Under the pieces are notes generated by a model. It was not told the origin of the DNA and did no database searches. It worked only from the letters and a program-made list of their open reading frames with translations. DNA of 64,000 nucleotides, taken from assembly GCF_032854445.1 (NCBI RefSeq), contig NC_088306.1, forward strand, positions 22,603,764-22,667,763, written 5' to 3'. Shown in pieces: positions 15,001-30,000 of this stretch; the first letter of the stretch is position 1, and each line of letters opens with the position of its first letter. The stretch is from Liolophura sinensis. Taxonomy: Eukaryota; Mollusca; Polyplacophora; Chitonida; Chitonidae. The translations under genes and the position numbers were made by a program.

Positions 15001-18000
15001 TTTCTATCTGTAATGCTTTTCATTAAACTTCATCAAACTCATTTTTGAAACATTTTCAAAACAAACACAAACCAATTGTATAACACAGACAAACTTAATC
15101 AAATTCAATCTAAACACACACATGTACATGTATAACAGAGACAAAATTACACAAATTCAATCTAAACACATACATCTACATGTATATACAATTGGGTTCC
15201 TTAAGCCCCCACTGAATTTTGATAAAATCATATTTATATAAATGTATCAAGTTTACACTTCTCTCAAGAACATGTCATTCTTTGAGAAACAAGTCAAGCA
15301 TGCGTAAGAGAGACAAAATTGACAGAATTCAATCTGAATACATATGTATCAATAACAGGGTCCCTCAAGCTCCCATTGAAGTTTGATGAAGTTCAATTTT
15401 ACATGTTTATTTCACACTTCACACAAGAGTGTCACTCAATATGTACAATATGTACGATGTACATGTACGAATGTATAATCAAGTAGATTCGCTGATAACA
15501 CATGTACGAGTGTATAATCAAGTAGATTCACTGATAACACATGTACGAGTGTGTAATCAAGTAGATTCACTGATAACACATGTACGAGTGTGTAATCAAG
15601 TAGATTCCCTGATAACACATGTACGAGTGTATAATCAAGTAGATTCCCTGATAACACATGTACGAGTGTATAATCAAGTAGATTCACTGATAACGCATGT
15701 ACGAGTGTGTAATCAAGTAGATTCGCTGATAACACATGTACGAGTGTATAATCAAGTAGATTCACTGATAACACATGTACGAGTGTATAATCAAGTAGAT
15801 TCGCTGATAACGCATGTACGAGTGTATAATCAAGTAGATTCACTGATAACACATGTACGAGTGTATAATCGAGTAGATTCACTGATAACACATGTACGAG
15901 TGTGTAATCAAGTAGATTCATTGCTAACACATGTACGAGTGTGTAATCAAGTAGATTCACTGATAACACATGTACGAGTGTGTAATCAAGTAGATTCATT
16001 GACAACACATGTACGAGTGTGTAATCAAGTAGATTCATTGATAACACATGTACGAGTTAATAATCGAGTAGATTCACTGATAACACATGTACGAGTGTAT
16101 AATCAAGTAGATTCACTGATAACACATGTATGAGTGTATAATCAAGTAGATTCCCTGATAACACATGTACGAGTGTATAATCAAGTAGATTCACTAACTT
16201 TCAAGTAATACACTAGTAGTTGACAGCTCTGAAAAAAAAGAAAGCTTGATGCAAAAATAAAATGCTGAAATACTGAGTTAGACTACCTGCATATCAAGTA
16301 TATGATTGAAGTAAAAGAAAGCTAAAATATGAAGTAAGGTTCATCATACAGACAACCGAAAAATATGAGTAAAAATATTTTCAATTATTTTTTTGGAGTC
16401 ATGAAAGGCATTCAAATATTTGAAAACTATGGTGGGCTTTATAAACCATACAGACCTTTTCTAGAAACTCCTCATGTTCACCAGATATAAGGAATTTTTT
16501 GGGAACATTATTTCAGTAATCTTCCACTTGTGGGTAAAAATAGTTATTTCAACATTGAGTGTCATGATAAGAGTTGGATAATCTTCCTGTGACATCAGAG
16601 CTCCTAACCTTTGATAGAAGGGCCCATAAAGCCCATCTTAGAGGTCAAATGTTTAAGTGCCTTTAACTCTTTCCACAAAACTCTAAACAAATAAAAGGAA
16701 GTATATTTATGTGCAGTTTTAAGCAATCTACTTATTGATTCTTACTTCCATTTCTAGAGGCCTTTTCCTTTAAAGTCTCACGGGTCCAGAGAGGACAAAA
16801 CACCACTTGTGATATATGACACCTGGACAATCTCCAGATTTATTTGATTGGTGTTTTTTATGCAGTACTCAAGAATATTTGACATATACGATGGCGGCCA
16901 GCATTATGGTGGGAGGTAACCAGGCAGAGCCAGGTGGAAACCCACGACCAACCACAGGTTGATGGAAGACCTTCCCACTTACAGCTGGAGAGGAAGCCAG
17001 CATGAGCTGGACTTGAACTCACAGTGACAGCATTGGTGAGAGGCTCCTGGGTCATTACACTATGTTAGCGCGCTAACCAAATGAGCCACAGAGGCCTGGA
17101 CAACCTCCAGAAAATCATATCCTACCATACAGTTACACCTGTTACCCTAGGTATAAATCCTAGAAGTAATCCTCTAGTGGGCTACAAAAAAAAGAAAAAA
17201 AACATCAAAACAAAGATGGCTCACCAACCAAATCACTCCACACTGTACACTACACATAATTCCAATTAACACAATATGCACAATAATTAGCACGATCATT
17301 TTGAGTCAACATCCTGCGGTGTTTATTAATCTTATCTCAGACTGACATCTGATCCTAAACACAGGCTTTTTTAATCTTCCAAGCATGATGCTCACTAGGC
17401 TAAAGATGCCACCAGTCAGTACCATGGTTAACCATGCTCAGCATTTGTACATGTTACAGGGCTACTTTTTTTCTCAGCTTTCACCCTACTATCTCTAAGG
17501 TCAATGATATTTACCTGCACTATTATAACATGGTCTGATTCACACAAACATCCACAGGTGAACGACCGTGACCAAAAGTACATTTTCACCTGCCCTTAAG
17601 CTTACATACTGTCTAAAACTTTTAATGAACCTTTACGAACCGGTACTTGCTCTTAATTTCTATCTACACAAATATGTGCATGTACCATTCAAATCTACAC
17701 ATTACACGTTCCTTGTTTTAACAGTTCAAGGAAAAAGAACAACAATAAAATGTCCGCAGGCACTTTTGCTATGGAGCTCTAGTGCCTTTAGGGTTACAAT
17801 GTCAAAACTTCAGCTCAGTTTTAAATTGATTTATGATCAGCATCTAACTCTACTGAATTTTTTTATATTCCTTAGGACACACACACAAATAAAAAACATT
17901 GTAACTGCAACATTTTTTTTACAGGTAAGTATTACATGTTACTGTGCCACATGTACTTTAATGAAAAGAAAAAGGAATACATGATTGGGTTTTGACAGTC

Positions 18001-21000
18001 AAGTTAAAATAAATACCTCTCAAAGCATGAATATGTACATTATGCATACTACTTAAACGGCCTTGAGGTTAACTTGCTACCACAGCCCGATGACCCAGGA
18101 GCCTCCCTCAAATGCGATCAGTGTGAGTTCAAGCCCAGCTCAGGCAGGCTTCCTCTCCAGTCATACATGAGGAGGGCCTGCGAATAGTTGCGGGTATCCC
18201 CAGGGTTCTACTTTGTTTTCTCGCACTACAATGCTACATGTAGCTGTTACCATATACAAGTAAGTGAAATATTCTTGAGAACTGCATAAAACACCAGTCC
18301 AATCAAAAATTCATTTTACTCAAAGAACATACATGACTTGACCATAAGAATTAGTGGAGAAACAGTTTGACTAAAAATTAAAGTTTTTACCAAACTTACC
18401 TAGCAGTCTACAGGACTCATGGATCTCAAAACGGATCAAATGGTACCTATATACAGTGTGTCACTATTCATGTATCATCTAAATACTAAAGAGATGACCA
18501 GTGATAGCCACAGATCACCCTCACTGATGACATCTGCTCTACCCTAAAAAAACTACATGTATGATGCACGGTAAGTGGTCAAGAACAGTGGGTCAGATGA
18601 GATGTACCACAGATATAACACATGTTTTGTGGTACTGAAATACATGTAGCTGGGGTTGGAGATGAGCAGTACTGATGCTATCTTTATCATCCTAGATACA
18701 TGTTAATATAATTATCTGGTCAGTAGTTTATGTGCGGTATAATCGGTCAATTCAGACCACAAATTCATGTGCATGTGATACACAGAATGACAAAGGGAAG
18801 GTCAGAGCCAGATGACCAGTGTCGATGGCAAACAAAAAAGGCCCATTATTATGGAACTCATACTGCATGTCAATGTGAAGGGATGGTTTGTAATATCTAC
18901 CTATACATATACTTGCTCTACAATACATCCTATTCGGCTCAATTTCCTACACCTGAAATCTTATAATCTTTTCAAACATGGCTAATGCATGTACATCTAT
19001 CCTATCACATAAAATAAATCCTTAATGCATAATTTACCTGACCTAAACATCTGCCTAAATGAGTCCACTTTTAAGATGCAAATAAATCACTACTTTTTTG
19101 TGTGTGAAACTGTCAGTTTTTCCTGTAGGATATCACCCTACCTTCCACACAAATCTCAAAACATTTTACTGGCAAAGTCAGTAAATTACATGTAGTGATA
19201 GGTATTAAAAATTTTAAGTCATTTAAAATGCCCATTTTTCCTGATTCTGAGAGTTCTGTTGAGTTTACAAAGGTGTTTTGAGGTTTGCTTTGACCATGGG
19301 ATGATATTCTGCTGGAAAAATGTAAGTGTCAGCATCAAAAGTAGTATTTTGTAACATTTACTAGCCTCTAAAAAGTGGAGGATAATTTTAAGCCATTTAC
19401 AGCAGACATCTACTTCACAGGAGAAGAAAAAATTTAAATATTAATCAAATACCATTGAAAAGAGTATGCATTTCCTCACGGATGCATGCCATAAAAAAAT
19501 TCTAATATGTACCTCAAGTTGATAAAATAATATAATAATAAAGTCAGAACCAACATTTGCTGCGGGCGACCCCATTTTCCCTAGGAACTAGTCCTGAAGT
19601 CTTCTGTGTTAGGAGGAGTAATGCTGCTTCACTAATGTGCCATGCTACTGTATGACCACACAAGAACAAACACCTGCATGAGACTTATCTGCCTTTAATA
19701 CATTTTCCACTTACAGCCTGATACAATCTTCACAAGTCAATACCCGAGATTCCATATCAATTCACCAAATCTTAATACTGAAACATATAAATCTAAATGT
19801 ATGTGTGAAACACAAGTGAATACAGGTATAAAATATCACTACAGTAAGTGACTCAAATATCACTACAGTAAGTGACTCAAATATCACTATATTAAGTGAC
19901 ACAAATATCACTATAGTAAGTGACTCAAATATCACTACAGTAAGTGACTCAAATATCACTACAGTAAGTGACTCAAATATCACTACAGTAAGTGACTCAA
20001 ATATCACTATAGTAAGTGACTCAAATATCACTACAGTAAGTGACTCAAATATCACTACAGTAAGTGACTCAAATATCACTACAGTATACACAAATCCATA
20101 CGCTGCAAAACTGTTACATGTACATGCATATGTACATGTATACACAACAATATTCCTGTCTATACATGTATGGTTAGTAAGTGGCTGACCCTGCACACTA
20201 CACACATGTATGTCTGCGCATGGAATAATTACGTTTAATCATGTAGTACATGGTGCAACTGACAAAAATATTCAAGAGCAAAGTCTGAGCGATAAAAAAT
20301 CTTTACCTATTCAAATGTGGCTCAAGTACCATAAGCGAGGGTTATATTTATACTGAGGGCCTCTGTGACCGAGCATGCTCGCCCAGCGCAATGACCCAAA
20401 GGGGCTTCTCACCAATGTGGTCAATGTGAGTTCAAGTCCAGCTCATGCTGGCTTCCACTCCGATTGTGCACGAGAAAAATTGCCAGCAACCTGTAGACGG
20501 TCATGTTTTTGCCCTGGTATGAGATACCACCATAATGCTGGACACTATCATATAAGTGAAACACTCTCGAGTATGGTGTATAACACCACTCAAATAAATA
20601 AATAGATAAATAAACAAATTTATTCTGGTCCCTTTAATTTTCTCATCCTTTGATTAAATAAGCATTTATACTCGTATTTAATGTTAATCGTCACATTACA
20701 CAAAATAAAGTTCACTAATATATAAAGATAAATTTAAGGATACTGACACAGCTATAAAGATTGGTAAAACACATTTATGAACACATACATAGTGTGTCTA
20801 TCCATTTTTCTGACAATTCACACATTCCAGTATTAAAATTATACAATATATACAATTATTCTGCATTTTCACATACAAAGCTTAACACACGAGAGTCATA
20901 CATGTTGATACTGTATTAGCACCATTCATTAACATATTACCAGTTTCCTCCCACCATAATGCTGGCCGCTGTCGTATAAGTGAAATATTCTGGAGGATGG

Positions 21001-24000
21001 CGTAAAACACCATCAAAAAAAATAAATTAACAGATTACCTGTTCATAGTATACCTGAGATTTTTGTAACGCTGGGAAAAGTACGTGACCTTGCTAAGAGG
21101 TTGAATACGGGTTGGCCAGCATACCAGTACATTGTGTAACTTCATGCACCCAGGCAAACTTCCTAATCCTTCACCAAGACACACATACAGCAAAACACGT
21201 TAGGACAAATCCAACCCCTTATATTACATACACCACAATTTGTCAACAAGATTTACTCTCACACTGTGACGTACTGTGACCTAAACATGCCACTCATCCG
21301 ACCAAGTGTCAATTAGCTCAGGAAGTAGATTACCCATATGCAGGTATGAACATGTGAGATCAGGTGAGGTGTTCAGCTCAGGTAAACATGTTGAAATCAT
21401 AACTGACCTACCTCAACAGTAATCTAGCTTATCCGCTCCATGCTAATAACAACCTTCCTTTACCCTGGACTAATCCACATGCCTGCACGCCTGAACTAAA
21501 CACCAGACTAGCTACAGTTAACAACTTATGACTTGTCTGATTGGCTGATGACTAGTGCTTTGATTTAAACTGTGTCGGGTCAGCTAATCCTGCTTAATGA
21601 ATGAACAACAACCCAAGGACGTCTGACATTTCTCAGAGCATGTATACATATATATGGGCTTCGTAGTAATAAATTACATGCATACACAATAGCTAGTTCT
21701 TAGATAAAAGCATATCTATACAAACTTGTAAAACCTGCTGAAAGTACATAGGTTGCAAGGAGAAGTCACTGCATTCCTAGTTTCATTTTTCTTTTTATAA
21801 CTACACTGTACATGCAGGTGTAAAATTCTGTCCCTGACTACCTTAGTAATTATGCCTGACTCCGAGAGTTCTGTTGATCTTAGAAAGGTATGCTGAGGTT
21901 TGTTTGCAACGTTCATGTCAAACAATACCTACCGCACCTACAACTAATACTTGTGACCAAGCTCTAAAAACGCACCACTTGGGTGGAATTTTTAGGAGCA
22001 ATCCATAGGCACAAATTAGGGAATTAGATAGAGGTCAAGTTCTATCAATATCCCATAATAAGGACAGGTAGCCTAGGGCATTAGGTGCCTGTTAAATGAG
22101 GCGTGTCCTTGTACACATCAAAGGTTAGCTTAATCTGACCACAGAAGTCCATGTATCCACTCAAGCTTTACTCAGGCTGTCTGGAAGGCAATATGAATAA
22201 CTCAACCAAAGAATACATGTAATTACATTTATACTGGATGAAATATTCAAAGTAAGAATACCTGATTTAATACAAAGTCACATTTAATCATGACCAACAC
22301 TATTTATTATAATCATACTTGGAATAATTCAGAATTACACAAAATCAAAACAGCACTATCACTTTCCGCTTTTTCCATCATGATATTAGAAAGATTTCAG
22401 GCAAACTGCAATATTTGACCTCTTCAAAAAATGCTGCCACTCATTCATTATATACAATGCCTTTACGGATTTCTCATTGAACTTGGCTGGATGAATCACA
22501 AAACGTTTAATAAATACACTCGTCATCAAAACTTAGTTCACAATCACATGCCCTTTCGTATCATACCACAATGAAGAGTATACTATGATTTACTTGTGTC
22601 TATTTCAGCTGTGTACACAGTGGGTGCTGAATAGAGTATACTATCATTTACTTGTGTCTACTTCAGCTGTGTAATACAGTGGGTACTAAAGAGAGTATAC
22701 TATCATTTACTTGTGTCTATTTCAGCTGTGTATACAGTGGGTACTGAAGAGAGTATATTATGATTTACTTGTGTCTATTTCAGCTGAACATACAATTGGC
22801 TCTGAAGACAGTATACTATGATTTACTTGTGTCTACTTCAGCTGTGTACACAGTGGGTGCTGAATAGAGTATACTATGATTTACTTGTGTCTATTTCAGC
22901 TGTGTACACAGTGGGTGCTGAATAGAGTATATTATGATTTACTTGTGTCTATTTCAGCTGTGTACACAGTGGGTGCTGAATGGAGTATACTATGATTTAC
23001 TTGTGTCTATTTCAGCTGTGTACACAGTGGGTACTGAATAGAGTATACTATGATTTACTTGTGTCTATTTCAGCTGTGTATACAGTGGGTACTGAAGAGA
23101 GTATACTATGATTTACTTGTGTCTATTTCAGCTGTGTACACAGTGGGTACTGAATAGAGTATACTATGATTTACTTGTGTCTACTTCAGCTGTGTATACA
23201 GTGGGTGCTGAAGAGAGTATACTATGATTTACTTGTGTCTACTTCAGCTGTGTACACAGTGGGTGCTGAAGAGGGTATACTATGATTTACTTGTGTCTAC
23301 TTCAGCTGTGTATAAAGTGGGTACTGAAGAGAGTATACTATGGTTTACTTGTGTCAATTTCAGCTGTATATACATGTATAACGGGTTCTGAAGAGAGTAT
23401 ACGATGATTTACTTATGTCTATTTCAGCTGTATATACCACTGGTTCTGAAAAGAGTGTACTATAATTTACTTGTGTCTATTTCAGCTGTGTATACAACTG
23501 TTTCTGAAGAGATTATACTATAATTTACTTGTGTCTTTTGCAACTGTGAATGCAGTATAGTACCCATATGACTTCATATGAGTCTGAGTCTACACCAGTT
23601 AAACTTTGGGTGTGGCTTACTGAATCAGTTTTCTCTGAATTTTTGCTCAAAGCTTATAGTTTCATGCTCTAGTTGAGGTCCGCGCTCCTACAATATTAAA
23701 CTAGCCTGATCTGTATTTGTCCTGCACAGAGACTAGCTCGCTAGCTTGTGTATGGATGTTTGTATATCTGCAGATAACAGCCACATTCTCTACAAGTGTA
23801 TATACAAACCCGACGCAAAAAAGCTTGAGACGCCAGAGTGGCCAAAGCGTATATGCTCGGTCCACCACAGCTGCTAGAAGAATTTCTTCTAAGTCAAGAG
23901 TATTAGGCCGTTATGCAAAATTTGCTATATGCTATCCCACATCCCCACAATCATTACGCTGTTTCCAGGCACACTGCACAGCAGTTCACCTGGAAAGTAC

Positions 24001-27000
24001 TGAATTTCACACTGTTAAAAAACGACACACCCAAAATCCATCTATCTATGGGATACCAACACACTGGCCCCCATAATCTCAGTGTTACAATACTACAGGT
24101 ACACCCAGCTCTGTTTAGATGTTATATAGCATTCAACATGTTAACAGCGCTGTCATGAACATCTGACACATCCAGTTGTTTGCCTACGTTTTCATGAACA
24201 TCTGACACCTCCAGTTGTTTGCCTATGTTGTCATGAACATCTGACACCTCCAGTTGTTTGCCTACGCTGTCATGAACATCTGACACCTCCAGTTGTTTGC
24301 CTACGTTTTCATGAACATCTGACACCTCCAGTTGTTTGCCTATGTTGTCATGAACATCTGACACCTCCAGTTGTTTGCCTACGCTGTCATGAACATCTGA
24401 CACCTCCAGTTGTTTGCCTACGCTGTCATTAACATCTGACACCTCTAGTTGTTTGCCTATGCTGTCCTGTCATGAACATCTGACACCTCCAGTTGTTTGC
24501 CTATGTTGTCAAGAATATCTGACACCTCAAGTTGTTTGCCCATGTGTCATGAACATCTGACACCTCCAGTTGTTTGCCTATGTGTCATGAACAACTGACA
24601 CCTCCAGTTGTTTGCCTACGCTGTCATTAACATCTGGCATTCCAGTTGTTTGCCTATGCTGTCATGAACATCTGACACCTCTAGTTATTTGCCTATGCTG
24701 TCCTGTCATGAACATCTGACACCTCCAGTTGTTTGCCTATGTTGTCAAGAATATCTGACACCTCCAGTTGTTTGCCTATGCTGTCATGAACATCTGACAC
24801 CTCCAGTTGTATGCCTAAGCTGTCATAATCATCTGACACCTCTAGTTGTTTGCCTATGCTGTCATGAATACCTGACATCTCCAGTTGTTTGCTTATGCTG
24901 TCATGAATATTTGACACCTCTAGTTGTTTGCCTATGCTGTCATGAACATCTGACACCTCCAGTTGTTTGCCTATGCTGTCATGAACATCTGACACCTCCA
25001 GTTGTTTGCCTATGTTGTCAAGAATATCTGACACCTCCAGTTGTTTGCCTATGCTGTCATGAACATCTGACACCTCCAGTTGTTTGCCTATGCTGTCATG
25101 GACATCTGACACCTCCAGTTGTTTGCCTATGTTGTCAAGAATATCTGACACCTCCAGTTGTTTGCCTATGCTGTCATGAACATCTGACACCTCTAGTTGT
25201 TTGCCTATGCTGTCATGAATATCTGACACCTCTAGTTGTTTGCCTATGCTGTCATGAACATCTGACACCTCCAGTTGTTTGCCTATGCTGTCATGAACAT
25301 CTGACACCTCCAGTTGTTTGCCTATGTTGTCAAGAATATCTGACACCTCCAGTTGTTTGCCTATGTTGTCATGAACATCTGACACCTCTAGTTGTTTGCC
25401 TATGCTGTCATGAACATCTGACACCTCCAGTTGTTTGCCTACGCTGTCATTAACATCTGGCATTCCAGTTGTTTGCCTATGCTGTCATGAACATCTGACA
25501 CCTCTAGTTATTTGCCTATGCTGTCCTGTCATGAACATCTGACACCTCCAGTTGTTTGCCTATGTTGTCAAGAATATCTGACACCTCCAGTTGTTTGCCT
25601 ATGATGTCATGAACATCTGACACCTCCAGTTGTATGCCTATGTTCTCAAGAATATCTGACACCTCCAGTTGTTTGCCTAAGCTGTCATAATCATCTGACA
25701 CCTCTAGTTGTTTGCCTATGTTGTCATGAATACCTGACACCTCTAGTTGTTTGCCTATGCTGTCATGAATATCTGACATCTCCAGTTGTTTGCCTATGCT
25801 GTCATGAATATTTGACACCTCCAGTTGTTTGCCTATGCTGTCATGAACATCTGACACCTCTAGTTGTTTGCCTATGCTGTCATGAACATCTGACACCTCC
25901 AGTTGTTTGCCTATGTTGTCAAGAATGTCTGACACCTCCAGTTGTTTGCCTACACTGTCATGAATATCTGACACCTCCAGTTGTTTGCCTATGCTGTCAT
26001 GAATATTTGACACCTCCAGTTGTTTGCCTATGCTGTCAGGAACATCTGACACCTCCAGTTGTTTGCCTATGCTGTCATGGACATCTGACACCTCCAGTTG
26101 TTTGCCTATGTTGTCAAGAATATCTGACACCTCCAGTTGTTTGCCTATGCTGTCAGGAACATCTGACACCTCTAGTTGTTTGCCTATGCCGTCATGAACA
26201 TCTCACACCTCCAGTTGTTTGCCTATGTTGTCAAGAATATCTGACACCTCCAGTTGTTTGCCTACGCTGTCATGACTATCTGACACTTCCAGTTGTTTGC
26301 CTACTCATGGTTATTCTCTCTATCTAGGCGAACCCTTACACACTGGATACAATCCAGAGGTCGTCCACAACTTGACACCACAGAGATATAAAACTTGCAT
26401 GAAATTCTGCAGATAACATTCCACTTTAGCGCTGACTACTGATGAGGGTAGACATGACCATACAGGCCCGAAACGCCTACATCTTTAGCATATCTACATA
26501 TATGTGAACCATATTACCTGATGTGTACATACACGTAGCCATCTTTGTACAATTACTGTACTTTTTACACACTGGACAGTGTCGAGTCTGAGTCTACCCC
26601 AGTTAAACTTTGGGCGTGGCTTACAGGATCAGTTTTCTCTGAATCATGTATATACTCTAACTTTAAAGAAATTACCACAGCACTAAGTTGTACAGCTCAT
26701 AAAAGGCTTTTTTTCAATCTACACATACTTCCATCAAAACAATACTAAAATCTATAGACTGGCTCTTTCCATCAGTAAGCTGTTCCCATGAACAGGCTAT
26801 TCCAATCAATATGCCTAAATTCACATGATCAATATACAGGCCCAACTTCACACCAACAGGCTATTCCAATCAATATGCCTAAATTCATATCACCAACTTC
26901 ACATCACTAACTTCACAACAACAGGCTATTCCAATCAATATGTCTAAATTGACATCACCAACTTCACATCACTAACTTCACACCAACAGGCTATTCCAAT

Positions 27001-30000
27001 CAATATGCCTAAATTCACATGATCAATATACAGGCCCAACTTCACACCAACAGGCTTTTCCAATCAATATGCCTAAATTCACATGATCAATATACAGGCC
27101 CAACTTCACACCAACAGGCTATTCCAATCAATATGCCTAAATTCACATGATCAATATACAGGCCCAACTTCACACCAACAGGCTATTCCAATCAATATGC
27201 CTAAATTCACATGATCAATATACAGGCCCAACTTCACACCAACAGGCTATTCCAATCAATATGCCTAAATTCACATCACCAACTTCACATCACTAACTTC
27301 ACAACAACAGGCTATTCCAATCAATATGCCTAAATTCACATCACTGATATACAGGCCTAACTTCACAACAACAGGCTATTCCAATCAATATGTCTAAATT
27401 CACATGATCAATATACAGGCCTAACTTCACACCAACAGGCTATTCCAATCAATATGTCTAAATTCACATGATCAATATACAGGCCTAACTTCACACCAAC
27501 AGGCTATTCCAATCAATATGCCTAAATTCATATCACCAACTTCACATCACTAACTTCACAACAACAGGCTATTCCAATCAATATGTCTAAATTGACATCA
27601 CCAACTTCACATCACTAACTTCACACCAACAGGCTATTCCAATCAATATGCCTAAATTCACATGATCAATATACAGGCCTAACTTCACACCAACAGGCTA
27701 TTCCCATCAATATGCCTAAATTCACATCACCAATATACAGGCCCAACTTCACACCAACAGTCTATTCCAATCAATATGCCCAAATTCACATGATCAATAT
27801 ACAGGCCCAACTTCACACCAACAGGCTATTCCAATCAATATGCCTAAATTCACATGATCAATATACAGGCCCAACTTCACACCAACAGGCTATTCCAATC
27901 AATATGCCTAAATTCACATCACTAACTTCACAACACTAACTTCACAACAACAGGCTATTCCAATCAATATGCCTAAATTCACATCACTGATATACAGGCT
28001 TAACTTCACAAGAACAGGCTATTCCAATCAATATGCCTAAATTCACATCATCAATATACAGGCCTAACTTCACACCAACAGGCTATTCCAATCAATATGT
28101 CTAAATTCACATGATCAATATACAGGCCTAACTTCACACCAACAGGCTATTCCAAACAATATGCCTAAATTCACATGATCAATATACAGGCCTAACTTCA
28201 CACCAACAGGCTATTCCAATCAATATGCCTAAATTCACATCACCAACTTCACATCACTAACTTCACAACAACAGGCTATTCCAATCAATATGCCTAAATT
28301 CACATCACCAATATACAGGCCTAACTTCACAACAACAGGCTGTTCCCTTCAACCATACATGTAAGTTTTTCCCATCTATATAGGCTTTTCTGTTGTAAAT
28401 GATGCCCACATGAGCCTGCTAAGAACTAATTTTAACATACTTGTAAACCGTATAATTACACGCCCTTAGGGTCTTTCAAGGGATATAATGAAAGAATTAA
28501 CTTGGTCTATTGATGTAAGTTTCAATACGCCAGGTCACTGACCTCTATCTGCTGCAGGTGAATCGTGTAAATACAACAAAGCAAAGATAGCTTGAGGAAC
28601 AGCATAACCTCTGATACTGTAGCTTAGTACCATAATAATAATAATAATAATAGTGATGATAGTCTGATGAATTTCCATGATGCTGAATTATTTGTTCTTC
28701 AATTTTGCCAAAACTCAAGGGGAATTCACAGCCAGTTAACACATGCCATTAAAATTATAAGTTGACTAATTTCCTAAAATCTGTACGTACATATAGTTCC
28801 ACTGATAAGTTTCCTAAAAACCTGTACACAGTTCCACTGGTAAGTTTCCCAAAACCTGTACATAGTTCCACTGATAAGTTTCCTAAAAACCTGTAAATCG
28901 TTCCACTGGTAAGTTTCCCAAAACCTGTACATAGTTCCACTGATAAGTTTCCTAAAAACCTGTACATAGTTCCACAGGTAAGTTTCCCAAAACCTGTAAA
29001 TCGTTCCACTGGTAAGTTTCCCAAAACCTGTACATAGTTCCACTGATAAGTTTCCTAAAAACCTGTACATAGTTCCACAGGTAAGTTTCCCAAAACCTGT
29101 ACATTGTTCCACTGATAAGTTTACTAAAACCTGTACATCGTTCCACTGGTAAGTTTCCTAAAAACCTGTACATAGTTCCACTGATAAGTTTCCTAAAAAC
29201 CTGTACACAGTTCCACAGGTAAGTTTCCCAAAACTTGTACATAGTTCCACTGATAAGTTTCCTAAAACCTGTACATCGTTCCACTGGTAAGTTTCCCAAA
29301 ACCTCTACATGGTTCCACTGATAAGTTTCCTAAAAGGTTACATCGTTCCACTGGTAAGTTTCCTAAAAACCTGTACATAGTTCTACTGATAAGTTTCCTA
29401 AAAACCTGTACACAGTTCCACAGGTAAGTTTCCCAAAACTTGTACATAGTTCCACTGATAAGTTTCCTAAAACCTGTACATCGTTCCACTGGTAAGTTTC
29501 CCAAAACCTCTACATGGTTCCACTGATAAGTTTCCTAAAAGGTTACATCGTTCCACTGGTAAGTTTCCTAAAACATGTACATCATTCCACTGATAAGTTT
29601 CCCAAAACCTTTACATAGTTCCACTAATAAGTTTCCCAAAACCTGTACATAGTTCCACTGATAAGTTTCCCAAAACCTGTACATAGTTCCACTAATAAGT
29701 TTCCCAAAACCTGTACATAGTTCCACTGATAAGTTTCCTAAAAGGTTACATCGTTCTACTGGTAAGTTTCCTAAAACATGTACATCATTCCACTGATAAG
29801 TTTCCCAAAACCTGTACATACATGTAGTTCCACTAATAAGTTTCCCAAAACCTGTACATAGTTCCACTGATAAGTTTGAAGAGCATAGTTCACTGGAAAG
29901 ATATGAGGCTTCATATTCAGGTTCAGTATTTTATTACATACTTCAGCATCATCAGGCAGGAAACTATTGAACTAAGATAAATGAGGAAAAATTGAACTCA

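Noticed and set aside
16838-17097. tRNA gene at the head of the SINE
   Set aside because: Only A- and B-box-like segments are present; no cloverleaf with an anticodon stem can be drawn, and the same head recurs in all SINE copies.
17568-17984. 138-codon plus frame in RUBCN intron 4
   Set aside because: No family similarity, low complexity, antisense to the gene and without initiation context.
24693-25463. Long open frames (~255 codons) on both strands of the 39-bp array, also at 15429-16133 and 25516-26327
   Set aside because: They arise because the unit length is a multiple of three and lacks stops. Both strands are open, no flanking signal peptide or exon signals exist, and substitutions show no codon-position bias by eye.
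24140-26310. CRISPR-like array (regular repeats)
   Set aside because: Units are contiguous without unique spacers, and the locus is a eukaryotic intron.
28774-29867. Overlapping ~100-codon frames in the 34-bp array
   Set aside because: Multiple frames each run for ~100 codons with the same repeated peptide; no gene signals.
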